Position numbers and translations under genes: made by a program
Part shown: positions 18,367 to 28,505 of the stretch, in pieces
Position numbering within the stretch: the first letter of the stretch is position 1
Layout of the letters: each line of letters opens with the position of its first letter
Notes under the pieces: model-generated
The model's input: only the letters and a program-made list of their open reading frames with translations
Told to the model about the DNA's origin: nothing
The model's database searches: none
From: Acetobacter sacchari
GTDB taxonomy: Bacteria > Pseudomonadota > Alphaproteobacteria > Acetobacterales > Acetobacteraceae
NCBI RefSeq assembly: GCF_017377715.1
Contig: NZ_JAFVMF010000001.1
Location: 1-64,000, forward strand
Length of the DNA stretch: 64,000 bases
Reading direction: 5' to 3'

Positions 18367-20112
18367 ATGGCTATCGAGATCAAGGTTCCGGCGCTGGGCG
18401 AGAGCGTCTCCTCCGCAACAGTTGGCAAATGGCTCAAGCAGCCCGGCGACGCTGTGGCGGTGGACGATCCGATCGTTGAGCTGGAGACCGACAAGGTGAG
18501 CGTCGAGGTTCCGGCTCCTGCGGCTGGCGTGCTTGAGAGCCACGTGGTCAAGGAAGGCGACGAGGTCGAGGTTGGCGCGGTGCTGGCGCTTCTGGCCGAA
18601 GGCGGCAAGGCGGCGGCCAAGCCTGCTGCGAAAGCTCCCGCTGCGAAGTCTGAGGAAAAAGCGGCGCCCGCTCCTGCGAAAGCTGCGGCCCTTGCGCCCG
18701 CGAAAGCGACGGAAGCTCCTGCCGAGACCGATTACGATGTCGTGGTGATCGGCGCCGGTCCGGGCGGTTATGTGTGCGCAATTCGTGCGGCGCAACTGGG
18801 CTTCAAGGTTGCGTGCGTCGAGAAGCGTGCGACCCTTGGCGGCACCTGCCTGAACGTCGGGTGCATTCCGTCGAAGGCGCTGCTGCATTCGTCAGAGAAC
18901 TTTCATGCCGCTGCGCATGACTTCGCCGCTCACGGCGTGGATATCGCCAGCGTGAAGCTCAATCTCGCGCAGATGCAGAAGCGCAAGGCCGGGATCGTCG
19001 AAGCCAACGTGAAGGGCGTCGAGTACCTGTTCAAGAAGAACGGGATCACCTGGCTGAAGGGCGAGGGCAAGGTTCAGGGAACCGGCCGTCTGACGGTTGC
19101 GGGCAAGCCGGTCACGGCGAAGCACATCGTCATTGCCGCGGGCAGTGACAGCGCCGGCCTGAAAGGCGTTGACGTCGATGAGAAGGTGATCGTCACGTCC
19201 ACTGGCGCGCTTGAGCTTTCGGCTGTGCCGAAGCGTCTGGTCGTGATTGGCGGCGGCGTCATCGGTCTGGAACTGGGTAGCGTGTGGCAGCGTCTGGGCG
19301 CGGAGGTGACGGTCGTCGAATTCCTCGACCGTCTGGTTCCCGGCACGGATAACGAGGTCGAGGCCGCGTTCCGCAAGATCCTGACCAAGCAGGGTCTGAA
19401 GATGAAGCTCGGTCATAAGGTGACGAAGGCCGAGAAGACCGCGAAGGGCGTGACCCTGACGGTCGAGGCTTCCAAGGGCGGCGACGCGCAGACGCTGGAG
19501 GCGGACGTCGTTCTGCTCGCCATCGGGCGCACTGCGGCCAGCAAGAACCTTGGTCTGGAAGAGGCCGGGATTGCGGTGGACAACCGTGGGCGGGTCGAGG
19601 TTGACGAGCACTTCGCCACCAACGTCCCCGGCGTGTACGCCATCGGCGACGTCATCAAGGGACCGATGCTGGCGCACAAGGCGGAGGAGGAGGGCGTGGC
19701 CCTCGCCGAAATCCTCGCCGGGCAGGCCGGGCATGTGAATTATGACGCCATTCCGGGCGTCGTCTACACATGGCCGGAACTGGCCACGGTGGGCCTCACC
19801 GAGGAGCAGCTCAAGGAAAAGGGCGTCTCCTACAAGGTCGGCAAGTTCCCGTTCATGGCCAACGGCCGTGCGCGCGCTCTGGGCACGACGGACGGGTTCG
19901 TGAAAGTCATCGCCGATGCGACGACCGATCGGGTTCTGGGCGTCCATATCCTTGGCCCGGGTGCGGGAGAACTGATCGCCGAATGCACCATGGCGATTGA
20001 GTTCGGAGCCTCTTCCGAAGATATCGGCCGTGTTTGCCATGCGCACCCAACGCTGAGCGAAGCGGTCAAGGAAGCGGCGCTTGGCGTCAACGGCATGTCT
20101 CTGAATATCTAA
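18367..20112 (+). CDS. lpdA: Dihydrolipoamide dehydrogenase with N-terminal lipoyl domain
   Basis: A 581-residue E3 flavoenzyme that reoxidises dihydrolipoamide with NAD+. Residues 1-78 are a complete lipoyl domain (Lys43 in [11 protein letters not shown]), joined by an Ala/Lys/Pro linker to a full E3: FAD site [17 protein letters not shown] (about 124-140), redox disulfide [13 protein letters not shown] (Cys near 161 and 166), NAD site [16 protein letters not shown], and active-site HAHPTLSEA near 558. The start at 18367 (MAIEIKV) mirrors sucB; the longer open frame adds a non-family leader. Lipoyl-E3 fusions are known in some pyruvate dehydrogenase E3s; here the fusion sits with the 2-oxoglutarate complex. 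Confidence 0.96.
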   Translation: MAIEIKVPALGESVSSATVGKWLKQPGDAVAVDDPIVELETDKVSVEVPAPAAGVLESHVVKEGDEVEVGAVLALLAEGGKAAAKPAAKAPAAKSEEKAAPAPAKAAALAPAKATEAPAETDYDVVVIGAGPGGYVCAIRAAQLGFKVACVEKRATLGGTCLNVGCIPSKALLHSSENFHAAAHDFAAHGVDIASVKLNLAQMQKRKAGIVEANVKGVEYLFKKNGITWLKGEGKVQGTGRLTVAGKPVTAKHIVIAAGSDSAGLKGVDVDEKVIVTSTGALELSAVPKRLVVIGGGVIGLELGSVWQRLGAEVTVVEFLDRLVPGTDNEVEAAFRKILTKQGLKMKLGHKVTKAEKTAKGVTLTVEASKGGDAQTLEADVVLLAIGRTAASKNLGLEEAGIAVDNRGRVEVDEHFATNVPGVYAIGDVIKGPMLAHKAEEEGVALAEILAGQAGHVNYDAIPGVVYTWPELATVGLTEEQLKEKGVSYKVGKFPFMANGRARALGTTDGFVKVIADATTDRVLGVHILGPGAGELIAECTMAIEFGASSEDIGRVCHAHPTLSEAVKEAALGVNGMSLNI

Positions 20113-20157
20113 GCCACAGAGAGAGACGCGGCAGGGGCAGCCCCCTGTCGCTTGAAG

Positions 20158-20190
20158 CGCGCGACCGGCAATGCTGGTCGCGCGTTTTTT
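20158..20190 (+). terminator. Rho-independent terminator after the suc-lpd cluster
   Basis: CGCGCGACC and GGTCGCGCG form a nine-pair stem around a nine-base loop, followed directly by TTTTTT. It lies 46 bases after the lpdA stop codon. Confidence 0.9.
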
Positions 20191-20345
20191 GTATCTGGCG
20201 CTGCCTGTGACGTGCAGTCAGAGCCGGGACACGGCGGACTGCTCGTCAATACTCGTTCGCTCCTGATAAAAAAGGCGATTTTCTGGCTATTGTCTTCGTA
20301 GTGACATACGCTTTACTGGCCAGGGACGTATCGGGGGGATTGGCG

Positions 20346-21353
20346 TTGAAGCGCAGCGTAAAAGCATGGCCTAAGGCGGGATCGGCGCCATCGATGAACT
20401 CCGTAATGATCGCGACGTCCATTGCGGCTGCGCTCTTGATGTCCACGCCAGCACTTGCCGCGCAACCCGCGTCTGGCGGCCCGGAGCAACCAGCCGTACC
20501 GAGCGCAGGTGCATCAGGCGTGACCCCGTCTGCGGCGGCGATTCCGGCGCCCACGACGCCGTCCGACCCGGTTGTAAATCCCGCTCCCCCTGTTGAAATT
20601 CCTCCACTGCCTGCGCTTGACGATGCAGCCGCCCGGCAGGAGGCGGGCAAATTGCAGGCGGCGCTGAAGCGGGAAGTGCAGAATTTGCAATCATTCACCG
20701 CCCAACAGCGCGCTCGTTGGGTGGCCGCCGCCAGAAATGGCGTCGAGCAGGGAGGCTACCGGATCACGCGCGCGCAGGTTCTGGTCGTCGTGGACCGCAA
20801 TCCAGCCGTGCAAAGGCTCGCTCTGGTGCTCGCATTGCCGGACTCCGACGACTGGGAGGTGATCGGCGGCGTCAAGGTTTCGACCGGGACCAAGGGACGC
20901 AAATACTACTACATCACGCCGACAGGCGTGTTCGACAACACAACCGACCGGCTGGGTTATCGCGCAGAGGGCACCAAGAACGAGAACGGAATTCGTGGCA
21001 TCGGCGCAAAAGGAATGCGGGTCTGGGATTTCGGTTGGCGGAACGCGGTCAAGGGCTGGCGAACCGATGGCGAGACCGGCGACATCCGTCTGGAGATGCA
21101 TGCTACGGACCCCGACTTCCTTGAACGGCGGCTGGGTCACACTGGCTCAGAGGGATGCGTGCGTGTTCCTGCGGCGTTCAATGTGTTTCTCGACAGGCAC
21201 GGGTTGCTGGACGTCCAGTACGAACAGGCCGCGAGCTATGACGGCAGGTTTCGTGCGCTGTTGAGAAAAGACCGCACGCCATCTCCGATCGCGGGAGAGG
21301 TTATGCTGGTGTTCGATTCCGGGGACAGCGTCGCGCCTGCGAGCCGATCATAA
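20346..21353 (+). CDS. L,D-transpeptidase (YkuD-like) family protein, exported
   Basis: A periplasmic cysteine transpeptidase of the kind that forms 3-3 crosslinks in peptidoglycan or attaches proteins to it. A signal peptide ends in STPALAA, followed by a Pro/Ala-rich linker. The catalytic end shows MHATDPDFLERRLGHTGSEG and then CVRV, in which Ser-x-Gly-Cys-x-Arg is the active-site motif with Cys near residue 269. The usual His just before the Gly-Cys is Glu, while an upstream His (in RLGHTG or MHATD) is kept. Start choice is open: the TTG at 20346 has a G-run upstream and gives a basic n-region; ATG 20394 is the first ATG, and the frame is open from a GTG at 20301. Confidence 0.72.
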   Translation: MKRSVKAWPKAGSAPSMNSVMIATSIAAALLMSTPALAAQPASGGPEQPAVPSAGASGVTPSAAAIPAPTTPSDPVVNPAPPVEIPPLPALDDAAARQEAGKLQAALKREVQNLQSFTAQQRARWVAAARNGVEQGGYRITRAQVLVVVDRNPAVQRLALVLALPDSDDWEVIGGVKVSTGTKGRKYYYITPTGVFDNTTDRLGYRAEGTKNENGIRGIGAKGMRVWDFGWRNAVKGWRTDGETGDIRLEMHATDPDFLERRLGHTGSEGCVRVPAAFNVFLDRHGLLDVQYEQAASYDGRFRALLRKDRTPSPIAGEVMLVFDSGDSVAPASRS

Positions 21354-21688
21354 CGTGACGCGAAGGGGTTGATCGCCCGTTCGGCTGGGCGCGGCAGGTG
21401 GTAATATACAACCTGCCGCGTCGTGCAAAAAAGAAACAGCTTCTCGAGTTGGCGTGGATTCTGAAAAGATATTTTGAGTCCAAATCATCATGTTTCGATT
21501 CTGCTATGTTACAAACATAAAATAAATAAACGATACAAGAAATTACAATTTGGCGTTAACTGGTAATAATCATATTAATTTAGTGTTAATTTCGCAACAG
21601 GCTGTGGCAATTGGGAAGCGAATTTTGAATTCGCCGTGGACACACGAGTTCAACAAAAACATGTTGCGCTTAGTGATGAACCCGATAC
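21354..21688. promoter_or_regulatory. AT-rich intergenic region with palindrome, promoter of the TonB receptor
   Basis: This 335-base gap turns sharply AT-rich after about 21450. It contains the inverted repeat TATGTT-ACA-AACATA at 21505-21519, about 170 bases upstream of the receptor start, which could be an operator. No gene is seen in it. Confidence 0.4.
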
Positions 21689-24642
21689 ATGGCGAAAAAT
21701 ATGACACACCAAAGAAAAGCTATATTTCTATGTTTTTCTTTTCTGGCGACGGGAAGTTTTTGTGTACAAAGCGAAATTGCCGCCGCCGCATCGTCTACCC
21801 AGATACAATCTGGAAAGTCACATAGGATTACGAAGAAAAGGGCAAATCCTGCACCCACATCAAAGGTTCAAAGTGCTCCTGCGAAGATAAACGCTCCTGT
21901 GTCGCATCAGTATTCTCAGGCTAGAACAGGAACTGTTGCACCCACCGTATTGCCGTCGATTGAAAGCAATACCAACGAAAGCGTCGTTGTTACCGGTTCC
22001 GCCTTGAGCACATCGGCAAATCACAACGCAAATCCTGTCCAGATCGTAACTGCCAAGCAGATCAATGCAACTGGCATGACGAATCTTGGGGACTTCCTGC
22101 AACGCCTGCCGTCGATTGGATCTTCGGGAACCACCAACTCGCAGACCAACGGGGGCGGGGGCGCATCATGCACCGACATCCGCAATCTGGGTCAAAGCCG
22201 AGTGTTGGTGTTGATCGATGGAAAGCGCACGTCTCTTAATGGCGCGTCGGCTTGCGTCGACCTGAACACCATTCCTGTTCAGCAAATCGCCAGCATCGAA
22301 ATCCTGAAAGACGGCGGCTCCGAACTTTACGGCGCAGACGCTGTGTCGGGCGTTATCAATATCAAGCTTCGTCACGATCTGACGACGGGCAATATTACCA
22401 TCAAAGGCGGCGTCACCGGGCAAGGCGATAACCTTACGGGTCAGATTTCCGGCTACAAAGGCTGGAACTTCGATCACGACAAGGGCAATATAACGGTCTT
22501 CGGGTCTTATATGAGTCAGGGCGGCGTCCTGCAGCGTAATCGCTCATGGGCTGCAAACGCGCAGACCAACAACCCGACATCGTCTTCAGGCGTGCTGCAT
22601 GGTTCAAGCATAACGGGAGATGGCCTGTTTTACGGCAACAATACGGGCAACGCATACTCCGGCAACGGCTCTAATGGCGTGACCGATTATAACGGCCAGC
22701 GTTATCAGTACGGGCAGGCGCAGTCTCTGGAAAACGCCCTGCAAAACTCGACGATGTCTGTCGATGCGCATTATGCCGTGAATCGTCATTTCGACTTCTA
22801 TATGAATTCTCGTTATTCTCATAAGACGTCGAACTACTACATGGCGCCGGAGCCTATCGCAGGCAGCCCGACGACAATCCTCCTGCCCACCAATTATCCG
22901 GGCAACACGACCGGTGAGCCGCTGCAGGTCTATAAACGGATGATGGAGTGGGGGAACGTCGCTTCGAAACGGCGCTTGATACCTGGACAAGTATGGCTGG
23001 TCTCAAAGGCGATATCGTCGGGGACTGGAAGTACGATGTATCCTACACTTACGGCATGAGCCGTGAGACGGACCAGACGGAGGGCGCCGGCAACTACCTG
23101 AAGCTGCTTCAGGAGTGGGGACTTGAACCCAGCAATCTCGGGAATCTTCAGGACCCGAATACGACGTTCACATATAATCCAAACAGCTGCGCCGGTAGCG
23201 CTGGCTGCCAGCAGTCAAGCGCATTCTCCACGCTGTCCCAGCAGGGAGCCGCGTATTCCAATTACACGACCATCAACCACTCTCTCTACCAGCTTCGTGA
23301 CCTGAACCTGCGCATCAACAACAACCATGTCGCGAAAATGCCCTGGAAAAACGGCGGTTCGTTCGGCCTTGCTCTCGGCATGGAACACCGTGGCGAGTCC
23401 CTGAACTATACACCTGATCCGAACGTAGTTTCCGGCAATACATTGACCAACACGCAGGGCATTACGTCGGGTGGGTTCAATGTGACGGAAGGGTACCTTG
23501 AAGGTCGCCTTGAACTGCTGCGCAACGCGTTCCTTGCGCGTGATCTGACGATTGACGCGCAGGGCCGTTACTCGTCCTACAGCACATTCGGCAGCACCAA
23601 AAACTGGAAAGCGTCCATCAACTGGGCGCCGACTCAGGACATCAGCTTCCGGGCCACCCTGGGAACGTCTTTCCGTCAGCCGAATGTGTATGAAATGTAC
23701 GGCGGTCAGGCTCTCAGCTATGAAACCGCGACGGATCCCTGCGCGCAGGTTTCATCCTATGGTACACTTTCCAACGCAGTGCAGGCGAGTTGCGCCAAAC
23801 GCGGTATCAACACCGCGACGTTTACGCAGGCTGGCAGCGGACAGGTCGCCACGACAACGGGTGGCAACACCAAATTGCGGCCGGAAACCGGCCGTACCTA
23901 CACGTTCGGCGCTGTGCTGACGCCCCGCTGGATCAAGGGGTTCTCTACCTCGGTCGAATTCTGGCACTACACGCTGCAGCACATGATCGACAGCCTGGGC
24001 ACGCAGTACATCCTGGACTCGTGCTATACCGGCGCCGACACAGGTCAGTGTTCGTATATTACACGTAATTCCGGCGGTCAGCTCACCAACGTCAACGCCA
24101 TTGACGAAAATCTGGGGAACATGATCACCAGCGGCATTGACTGGGATCTGAGTTATCACCTCATGGTCACCACGCGCGATGTGTTTTCCATCGAAAACAA
24201 CTTCCAACGCCTGCTATCATACAAGCAGCAGAATACGGCTGGCGGCCAGTGGTACAACTACATGGGCTCTTTGCTGTATCAAAATACGGCGGGTGAGACG
24301 TCAGGCGTGCCCATCACGCGTGATTACCTGACATTGTCCTGGCAGCATGGTCCATTGTCCGTGAGCTACATGGTCAATTACATCAGTGGCATGCGCTGGA
24401 ATAACGGTACCGCCAATCTGCAGCCGGTCGGGACGCAGCGTATCAAAACGCCCGGCATGTATCTGCAGGATCTGAGCATGACGTATACTTTCAACAGATG
24501 GGCGTTCACAGGCGGTATTCAGAACATCGCCAACAAGAAGCCCCCGTTTGTGGCCAGTGCGACTGACAACAGCGTCGGCGGCATGTATGGCAGTTATTAC
24601 AACGGTCGTTACTTCTTCCTGCAGGCTGGCATGAACTTCTGA
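21689..24642 (+). pseudogene. TonB-dependent receptor interrupted by a one-base frameshift
   Basis: Two overlapping frames (21689-23059 and 22948-24642) together make one outer-membrane receptor of about 984 residues. The first gives a signal peptide, the plug domain (VVVTGSALSTSANHNANPVQ, LVLIDGKRTSLNGASACVDL, DGGSELYGADAVSGVINI) and the first barrel strands. The second continues the barrel to the terminal aromatic residue (FFLQAGMNF). The switch occurs at MMEWG, where a run of five G (22949-22954 region) needs a sixth to continue as WGERRFETALDTW. So this is a single-base loss in a short homopolymer: a recent pseudogene, a phase-variable gene or a sequencing error. The substrate is unknown. 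Confidence 0.85.
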
Positions 24643-24644
24643 GG

Positions 24645-24688
24645 TAAAATACCCCTGTCCACATTTCATTGCGGACAGGGGTATTTTA
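24645..24688. terminator. Bidirectional terminator between receptor and copB
   Basis: TAAAATACCCCTGTCC and GGACAGGGGTATTTTA are perfect 16-base arms around a 12-base loop. T-rich flanks on both sides make it suitable for the convergent genes on each strand. Confidence 0.9.
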
Positions 24689-24732
24689 AAGAATTTCGAA
24701 TACTAATTTTAAATGCTCGTATTTATTTTTCG

Positions 24733-25764
24733 TCAAAACCACGTACGGATACCGAATGTGAAGTTCACATTGTGAACTGTGGTGTTTGCCGAACGCGCCA
24801 TCGCTGCAGCCTGTCCGAAAACACCGGAATAGGTCACGCCGATATAGGGCGCGAACTTTCTGCGCCATTCGTAGCGCAGGCGCAGCCCGGCATCGATGTC
24901 CGACAGGCCGGTTCCAACGCCTCTGGCGCGATCTGACTCACTATAAAAATTCAGTTCCGCCTGCGGTTGCAGGATCAGGCGATTGGTCAGCAGGATATCG
25001 TAAGATCCCTGAAGCCGGGCGGCTGCGCCGCGATCACTGAAATAGGCTGTCGCCTCCAGATCGAAGAAATAGAGAGCCAACCCTTGCACGCCGACTGCGC
25101 CCCAGGCGCGTGTGGGGCCGCTGTCGATATCGACGCGCACGCCAGTCTGCAGGTCGAAGTACCGGGAAATCGCGTGATCGTAGAGCGCCTCGTGATCGCC
25201 ATCGCCGAAGCGTCCGCTTGTCCCGACCGTTCCTTCGGACTTTAGCCAGAGCTTATCGTAATCGCTGCCGTACCAGGACTGCGCGTCATAACGGAACTCG
25301 CCGCCGCGGCCACTGTAACGGGCTTCGAATTCATCAAGCAGGCCATGAAAATATCGGTTCTGATCCATCACCGGCATGACGCCGTTGATGTAATGGACCG
25401 GCGTGTTGGCGACGCTTGCAGGGGCAGTCCGACCCGGCGATCGCACTCTCATGCCGCTCATGCCGCTCATGCCGCTCATGCCGCTCATGCCGCTAAGGCG
25501 CGGGGTCGCGCCGTCCTGCGCCGTGTTCGGTGCCGGTGGGGAGCGCATCAACTGTGTTTGCGTTTTCTTGCCAGTCGCAGATGCCTTCGTTTGGTTCTCG
25601 GCGCCGGGTTTTGGTACGTGTACAATGCTTCGGGTGGGCATCGTCATGCCCGGCATGTCCATCCCTTGCATCGCGTCGTTTGGTTCGGTGGCGTGGCCGA
25701 TGGGCGCGGGGCTTATGGCCAGCGTCATGAGGGCGGCGAGCGACGTCGTGCGACGGCGGCTCAC
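24733..25764 (-). CDS. copB: Copper resistance protein B, outer membrane
   Basis: A 343-residue protein of the CopB/PcoB family. The GTG at 25764 overlaps the copA stop (GTGA) and opens a clear signal peptide (SLAALMTLAISPAPIGHA). The N-terminal part is rich in Met and includes five Ser-Gly-Met repeats (about residues 89-104), typical of copper-binding stretches. The C-terminal barrel domain carries NRYFHGLLDEFEARY, WLKSEG, SRYFDLQTGVR and the closing FTFGIRTWF. The family binds or sequesters copper at the outer membrane together with CopA. Confidence 0.92.
   Translation of the reverse strand: MSRRRTTSLAALMTLAISPAPIGHATEPNDAMQGMDMPGMTMPTRSIVHVPKPGAENQTKASATGKKTQTQLMRSPPAPNTAQDGATPRLSGMSGMSGMSGMSGMRVRSPGRTAPASVANTPVHYINGVMPVMDQNRYFHGLLDEFEARYSGRGGEFRYDAQSWYGSDYDKLWLKSEGTVGTSGRFGDGDHEALYDHAISRYFDLQTGVRVDIDSGPTRAWGAVGVQGLALYFFDLEATAYFSDRGAAARLQGSYDILLTNRLILQPQAELNFYSESDRARGVGTGLSDIDAGLRLRYEWRRKFAPYIGVTYSGVFGQAAAMARSANTTVHNVNFTFGIRTWF
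25450..25494. repeat. Five copies of a 9-base repeat in copB
   Basis: CATGCCGCT is repeated five times without interruption and encodes Ser-Gly-Met units in the Met-rich part of CopB. Copy number can vary without shifting the frame. Confidence 0.9.
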
Positions 25765-27557
25765 GACACAACCACCGTACGAAACATGCCCGTGTCCATA
25801 TGGTACAACAGGTGGCAGTGATAGGCCCACAGACCAGGCGTGTCGGCGGAGACCAGATAACTAAGACGCTCGCCCGGCTTTACAGTGATCGTGTGCTTGT
25901 AAGGGCGGAATGTGTCGTGGCCGTTTTCCAGTTCGCTCCATAACCCATGAAGGTGGATCGGATGCTCCATCATCGTGTCGTTGATAAGGACGAAGCGGAC
26001 ACGTTCGCCGAGGGCGAGACGTATAGGTTCAGCTTCTGAAAACTTCTTGCCGTCGAAGCCCCAGATGAAGCGCTCCATGTTGCCCGTCAGATGGAGAGTG
26101 ATCTCCCGAGAGGGAGGGCGCGGATCCGTGCCGGGGCGCGTCGCGCGGAGATCGGCGTAGGTGAGGACGCGCCGTCCGTTATTTTCCAACCCGTCCCCTG
26201 GTTCGGTCAGGCGGTTCATAGGCGTCGGCGCGACGTTCTGGACTTCGACGCCAGTTCTGAGCGCGGCGGGCGTTGTTATTGGGAGCGGAGCGCGCCCTTT
26301 GCTGTGGGCGGAAGGCATGGCCATACCGGGCATGTCCATGTTTGCGGCATCATGCTCGTTCTGGGCGCCGCCCATGTTCATGCCTGTCATTCCGGCCATC
26401 CCCATATCCGCCATCGTGCGCAGAGGGCGGGGGTCCATTGGTGGAATGGGACCCAAGAGGCCGGGTTGCGTCGCGAGCACGCCGCGCGCGTAGCCGGTGC
26501 GATCCTCCGACTGCACGAAGATCGTGTGCGGCCCTGCGCTCTGTGGCTGCACGATCACGTCGTATGTTTCCGCCGGGCCGATGCGGAATTCATCCACCGG
26601 CACAGGTTCGACATCGTTGCCGTCGGCGGCCACGACAGTCATCGACAAACCCGGAATTCGTACGTCGAAGAGCGTCATGGATGCGGCGTTGATGAAGCGC
26701 AGGCGGATGCGCTCTCCGGGACGAAACAGACCGGTCCAGCCAATATCCGGCGGCTGCCCGTTCAGCAGGTAAGTGTAGATCACGCCGGAGACGTCGGAGA
26801 TATCTGTCGGAGCCATGTTCATGGCGCCCCAGCGCAGGCGGTCACGCACTGCGCTTCCCAATCCGTCGCGGCGAGCGTCGCGCGCGAAGGTTCCGACGGT
26901 GCGCTGGCGGAAATTGTAATAGTCGCTGTTGAACTTGAGGTTGGAGACGATGTCTCGCGCGGCGACGTCGGTCCAGTCGGACAGGACCATGACGTAATCG
27001 CGTTCTGTCTGATGGACGGGGCCGGCGGCAGGGTCGATGACCAGAGCGCCGTAGAGCGCGCCCTGCTCCTGCCCGCCGGAATGGCTGTGATACCAGTATG
27101 TCCCACTCTGGCGGACCGGGAAGCGGTACGTGAACGTCTCGCCTGGCGCGATGCCTCCGAAGCTGAGGCCGGGCACGCCATCCATATCCGCCGGGAGCCG
27201 CAATCCGTGCCAGTGGATCGAAGTCGCCTCGTCCAGACGGTTCGTCACGTCGATCCGCACATTGTCTCCCTCGCGCCAGCGCATGGCTGGGGCCGGGGCG
27301 AGACCGTTCACTCCGGCGGCGTCAAGGTGTGAGCCATGGATGGTCATGGGTACGGTTTCGACAGTCAGGCTGAACGACGACGAGGCCAAAGGCGGGGGTT
27401 GCGGCGTCTTCGGGATGACAACGTCGTTGGCGAGTCCTGCGTTGGCGAGGGCGGGCGACGCTTGAAGGAAGCGCGGCGCGGCGCAGGCGAGGGCGGCGCC
27501 GGTTACGAAACGTCGGCGCGGCAGCGCGCCCGGCGGTCGCGATATGGTACGGAGCAT
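25761..27557 (-). CDS. copA: Multicopper oxidase, copper resistance protein A
   Basis: A 598-residue periplasmic multicopper oxidase of the CopA/PcoA family that oxidises Cu(I) to Cu(II). It has a twin-arginine signal (LPRRRFVTGAALACA) and three cupredoxin domains with all copper sites: IHWHGLRLP, YWYHSHSGGQ, HPIHLHGLW and the type 1 centre YHCHLLYHMDTGMFR. A Met-rich insertion (ADMGMAGMTGMNMGG, then NMDMPGMAMP) lies before the last domain, as expected for copper tolerance. It is the middle gene of a three-gene operon and overlaps copB. Confidence 0.95.
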   Translation of the reverse strand: MLRTISRPPGALPRRRFVTGAALACAAPRFLQASPALANAGLANDVVIPKTPQPPPLASSSFSLTVETVPMTIHGSHLDAAGVNGLAPAPAMRWREGDNVRIDVTNRLDEATSIHWHGLRLPADMDGVPGLSFGGIAPGETFTYRFPVRQSGTYWYHSHSGGQEQGALYGALVIDPAAGPVHQTERDYVMVLSDWTDVAARDIVSNLKFNSDYYNFRQRTVGTFARDARRDGLGSAVRDRLRWGAMNMAPTDISDVSGVIYTYLLNGQPPDIGWTGLFRPGERIRLRFINAASMTLFDVRIPGLSMTVVAADGNDVEPVPVDEFRIGPAETYDVIVQPQSAGPHTIFVQSEDRTGYARGVLATQPGLLGPIPPMDPRPLRTMADMGMAGMTGMNMGGAQNEHDAANMDMPGMAMPSAHSKGRAPLPITTPAALRTGVEVQNVAPTPMNRLTEPGDGLENNGRRVLTYADLRATRPGTDPRPPSREITLHLTGNMERFIWGFDGKKFSEAEPIRLALGERVRFVLINDTMMEHPIHLHGLWSELENGHDTFRPYKHTITVKPGERLSYLVSADTPGLWAYHCHLLYHMDTGMFRTVVVS

Positions 27558-27680
27558 GATGGAAATCCGCGAAAGGTTCGGTCGCGCCAGCAGGGTTCAG
27601 GACGTTGGGCGGTTACCCGGATCTATCCGTCCGGGCGGCCTCATCGCGTGCTGGCGAAGGGGAGCGCGGCGCAGGCCGCG

Positions 27681-28178
27681 TCAGACCGTGATTCTGGGCG
27701 GAGGCAGGTCGGGCGCACCGGTCAGGCCCGGCGTGCCGGGGGTCGGATGCAACGCATACACGACGGGACGCTGCGCGAACGTCAGTACCAGACGCAGCGG
27801 CGCGGCGGCGAGAGGGACAGCGGCGCTCTGCGTGCAACACATGCCCGGATGGTAAGGGTGGTCTCCCGTGTGGGGATGCGCCGATGGCCCGCTCATGTGC
27901 ATGGTCGTCGCCGCTTTGTGACAAGGCGCGCTCATGCAGGTCGCCATGCCATGATTGGCCGAGGTCATGGCGTCGCAAGACGTCGCGGATGCGGGGCCTG
28001 CGAACAGGGGCGCGATCACCAACGCCGCCACGATCAGCAGCGCGGCGAGAAGGCGTCCAACTTGCTCCGGGCGACGCTTCGTCACACCCAACCTCTTCCA
28101 CGCGTGGCTCCGGCGATCGTCGCCGGAACGTCTCTCCGACTTTACCGAAGCTGGGTGGCTGTGGGCAAGGTCGGACAT
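27681..28178 (-). CDS. Exported Cys/His/Met-rich protein, probable copper-binding, first gene of cop operon
   Basis: A 165-residue protein with a basic N-terminus, one hydrophobic segment (about residues 43-62, AALLIVAALVIAPLFAG) that is a signal or anchor, and a metal-ligand-rich region: ATSCDAM, MATCMSAPCHKAATTMHMSG and HPHTGDHPYHPGMCC. These Cys, His and Met clusters suggest copper binding in the periplasm. It precedes copA by about 120 bases on the same strand. No family is assigned with certainty; the C-terminal proline-rich end recalls small DUF2946-type copper-associated proteins. The start at 28178 is the first ATG. Confidence 0.65.
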   Translation of the reverse strand: MSDLAHSHPASVKSERRSGDDRRSHAWKRLGVTKRRPEQVGRLLAALLIVAALVIAPLFAGPASATSCDAMTSANHGMATCMSAPCHKAATTMHMSGPSAHPHTGDHPYHPGMCCTQSAAVPLAAAPLRLVLTFAQRPVVYALHPTPGTPGLTGAPDLPPPRITV

Positions 28179-28505
28179 GATCGTTGTCTTGCCGCTATGG
28201 GGCGGCGACGTCCTTTCGCCGTGCCGACGCTGACGATATGCGTCGCCAACATGGCGGTTTGGAAGTGACGATTGCGCGGTGTTTGGCAGGTGCTCCGTAA
28301 ATGCGGAGCAAACGCTGAGGGAGCCCGACGTCGCAACCAGTCGAATTTACGGCGCCCGCTCTTGAAGGGGGGGATTGCAAGCATGTTCGTGAAATTTTCC
28401 TACGCACCGAAATATAGCATATTGCATATTTCGACACGCTTGCGTTAGAGAAAACCTTCACTCCGGCGTCCGGCCGGAATGGCGCGTCTTTAGAGGCTAT
28501 TTCTC
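28179..28505. other. Divergent promoter region between cop operon and TonB receptor
   Basis: This 327-base gap holds no convincing gene. It contains the MntR-box-like palindrome at 28410-28431. No recognisable copper-responsive operator for the cop operon was found in it. Confidence 0.5.
28410..28431. promoter_or_regulatory. MntR-box-like palindrome 1, upstream of TonB receptor
   Basis: The core AATATAGCATATTGCATATT lies in a near-perfect inverted repeat (arms extend to CGAAATAT/ATATTTCG), about 75 bases before the receptor ATG. The sequence closely follows the known MntR box (AACATAGCNNNNGCTATGTT). A related site lies upstream of mntH at 50252. Confidence 0.6.

Noticed and set aside
28195-28461. 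An 88-codon minus-strand frame in the region upstream of the cop operon
   Set aside because: Its KYAICYIS stretch arises only because the MntR-like palindrome reads the same on both strands. There is no ribosome binding site or domain.
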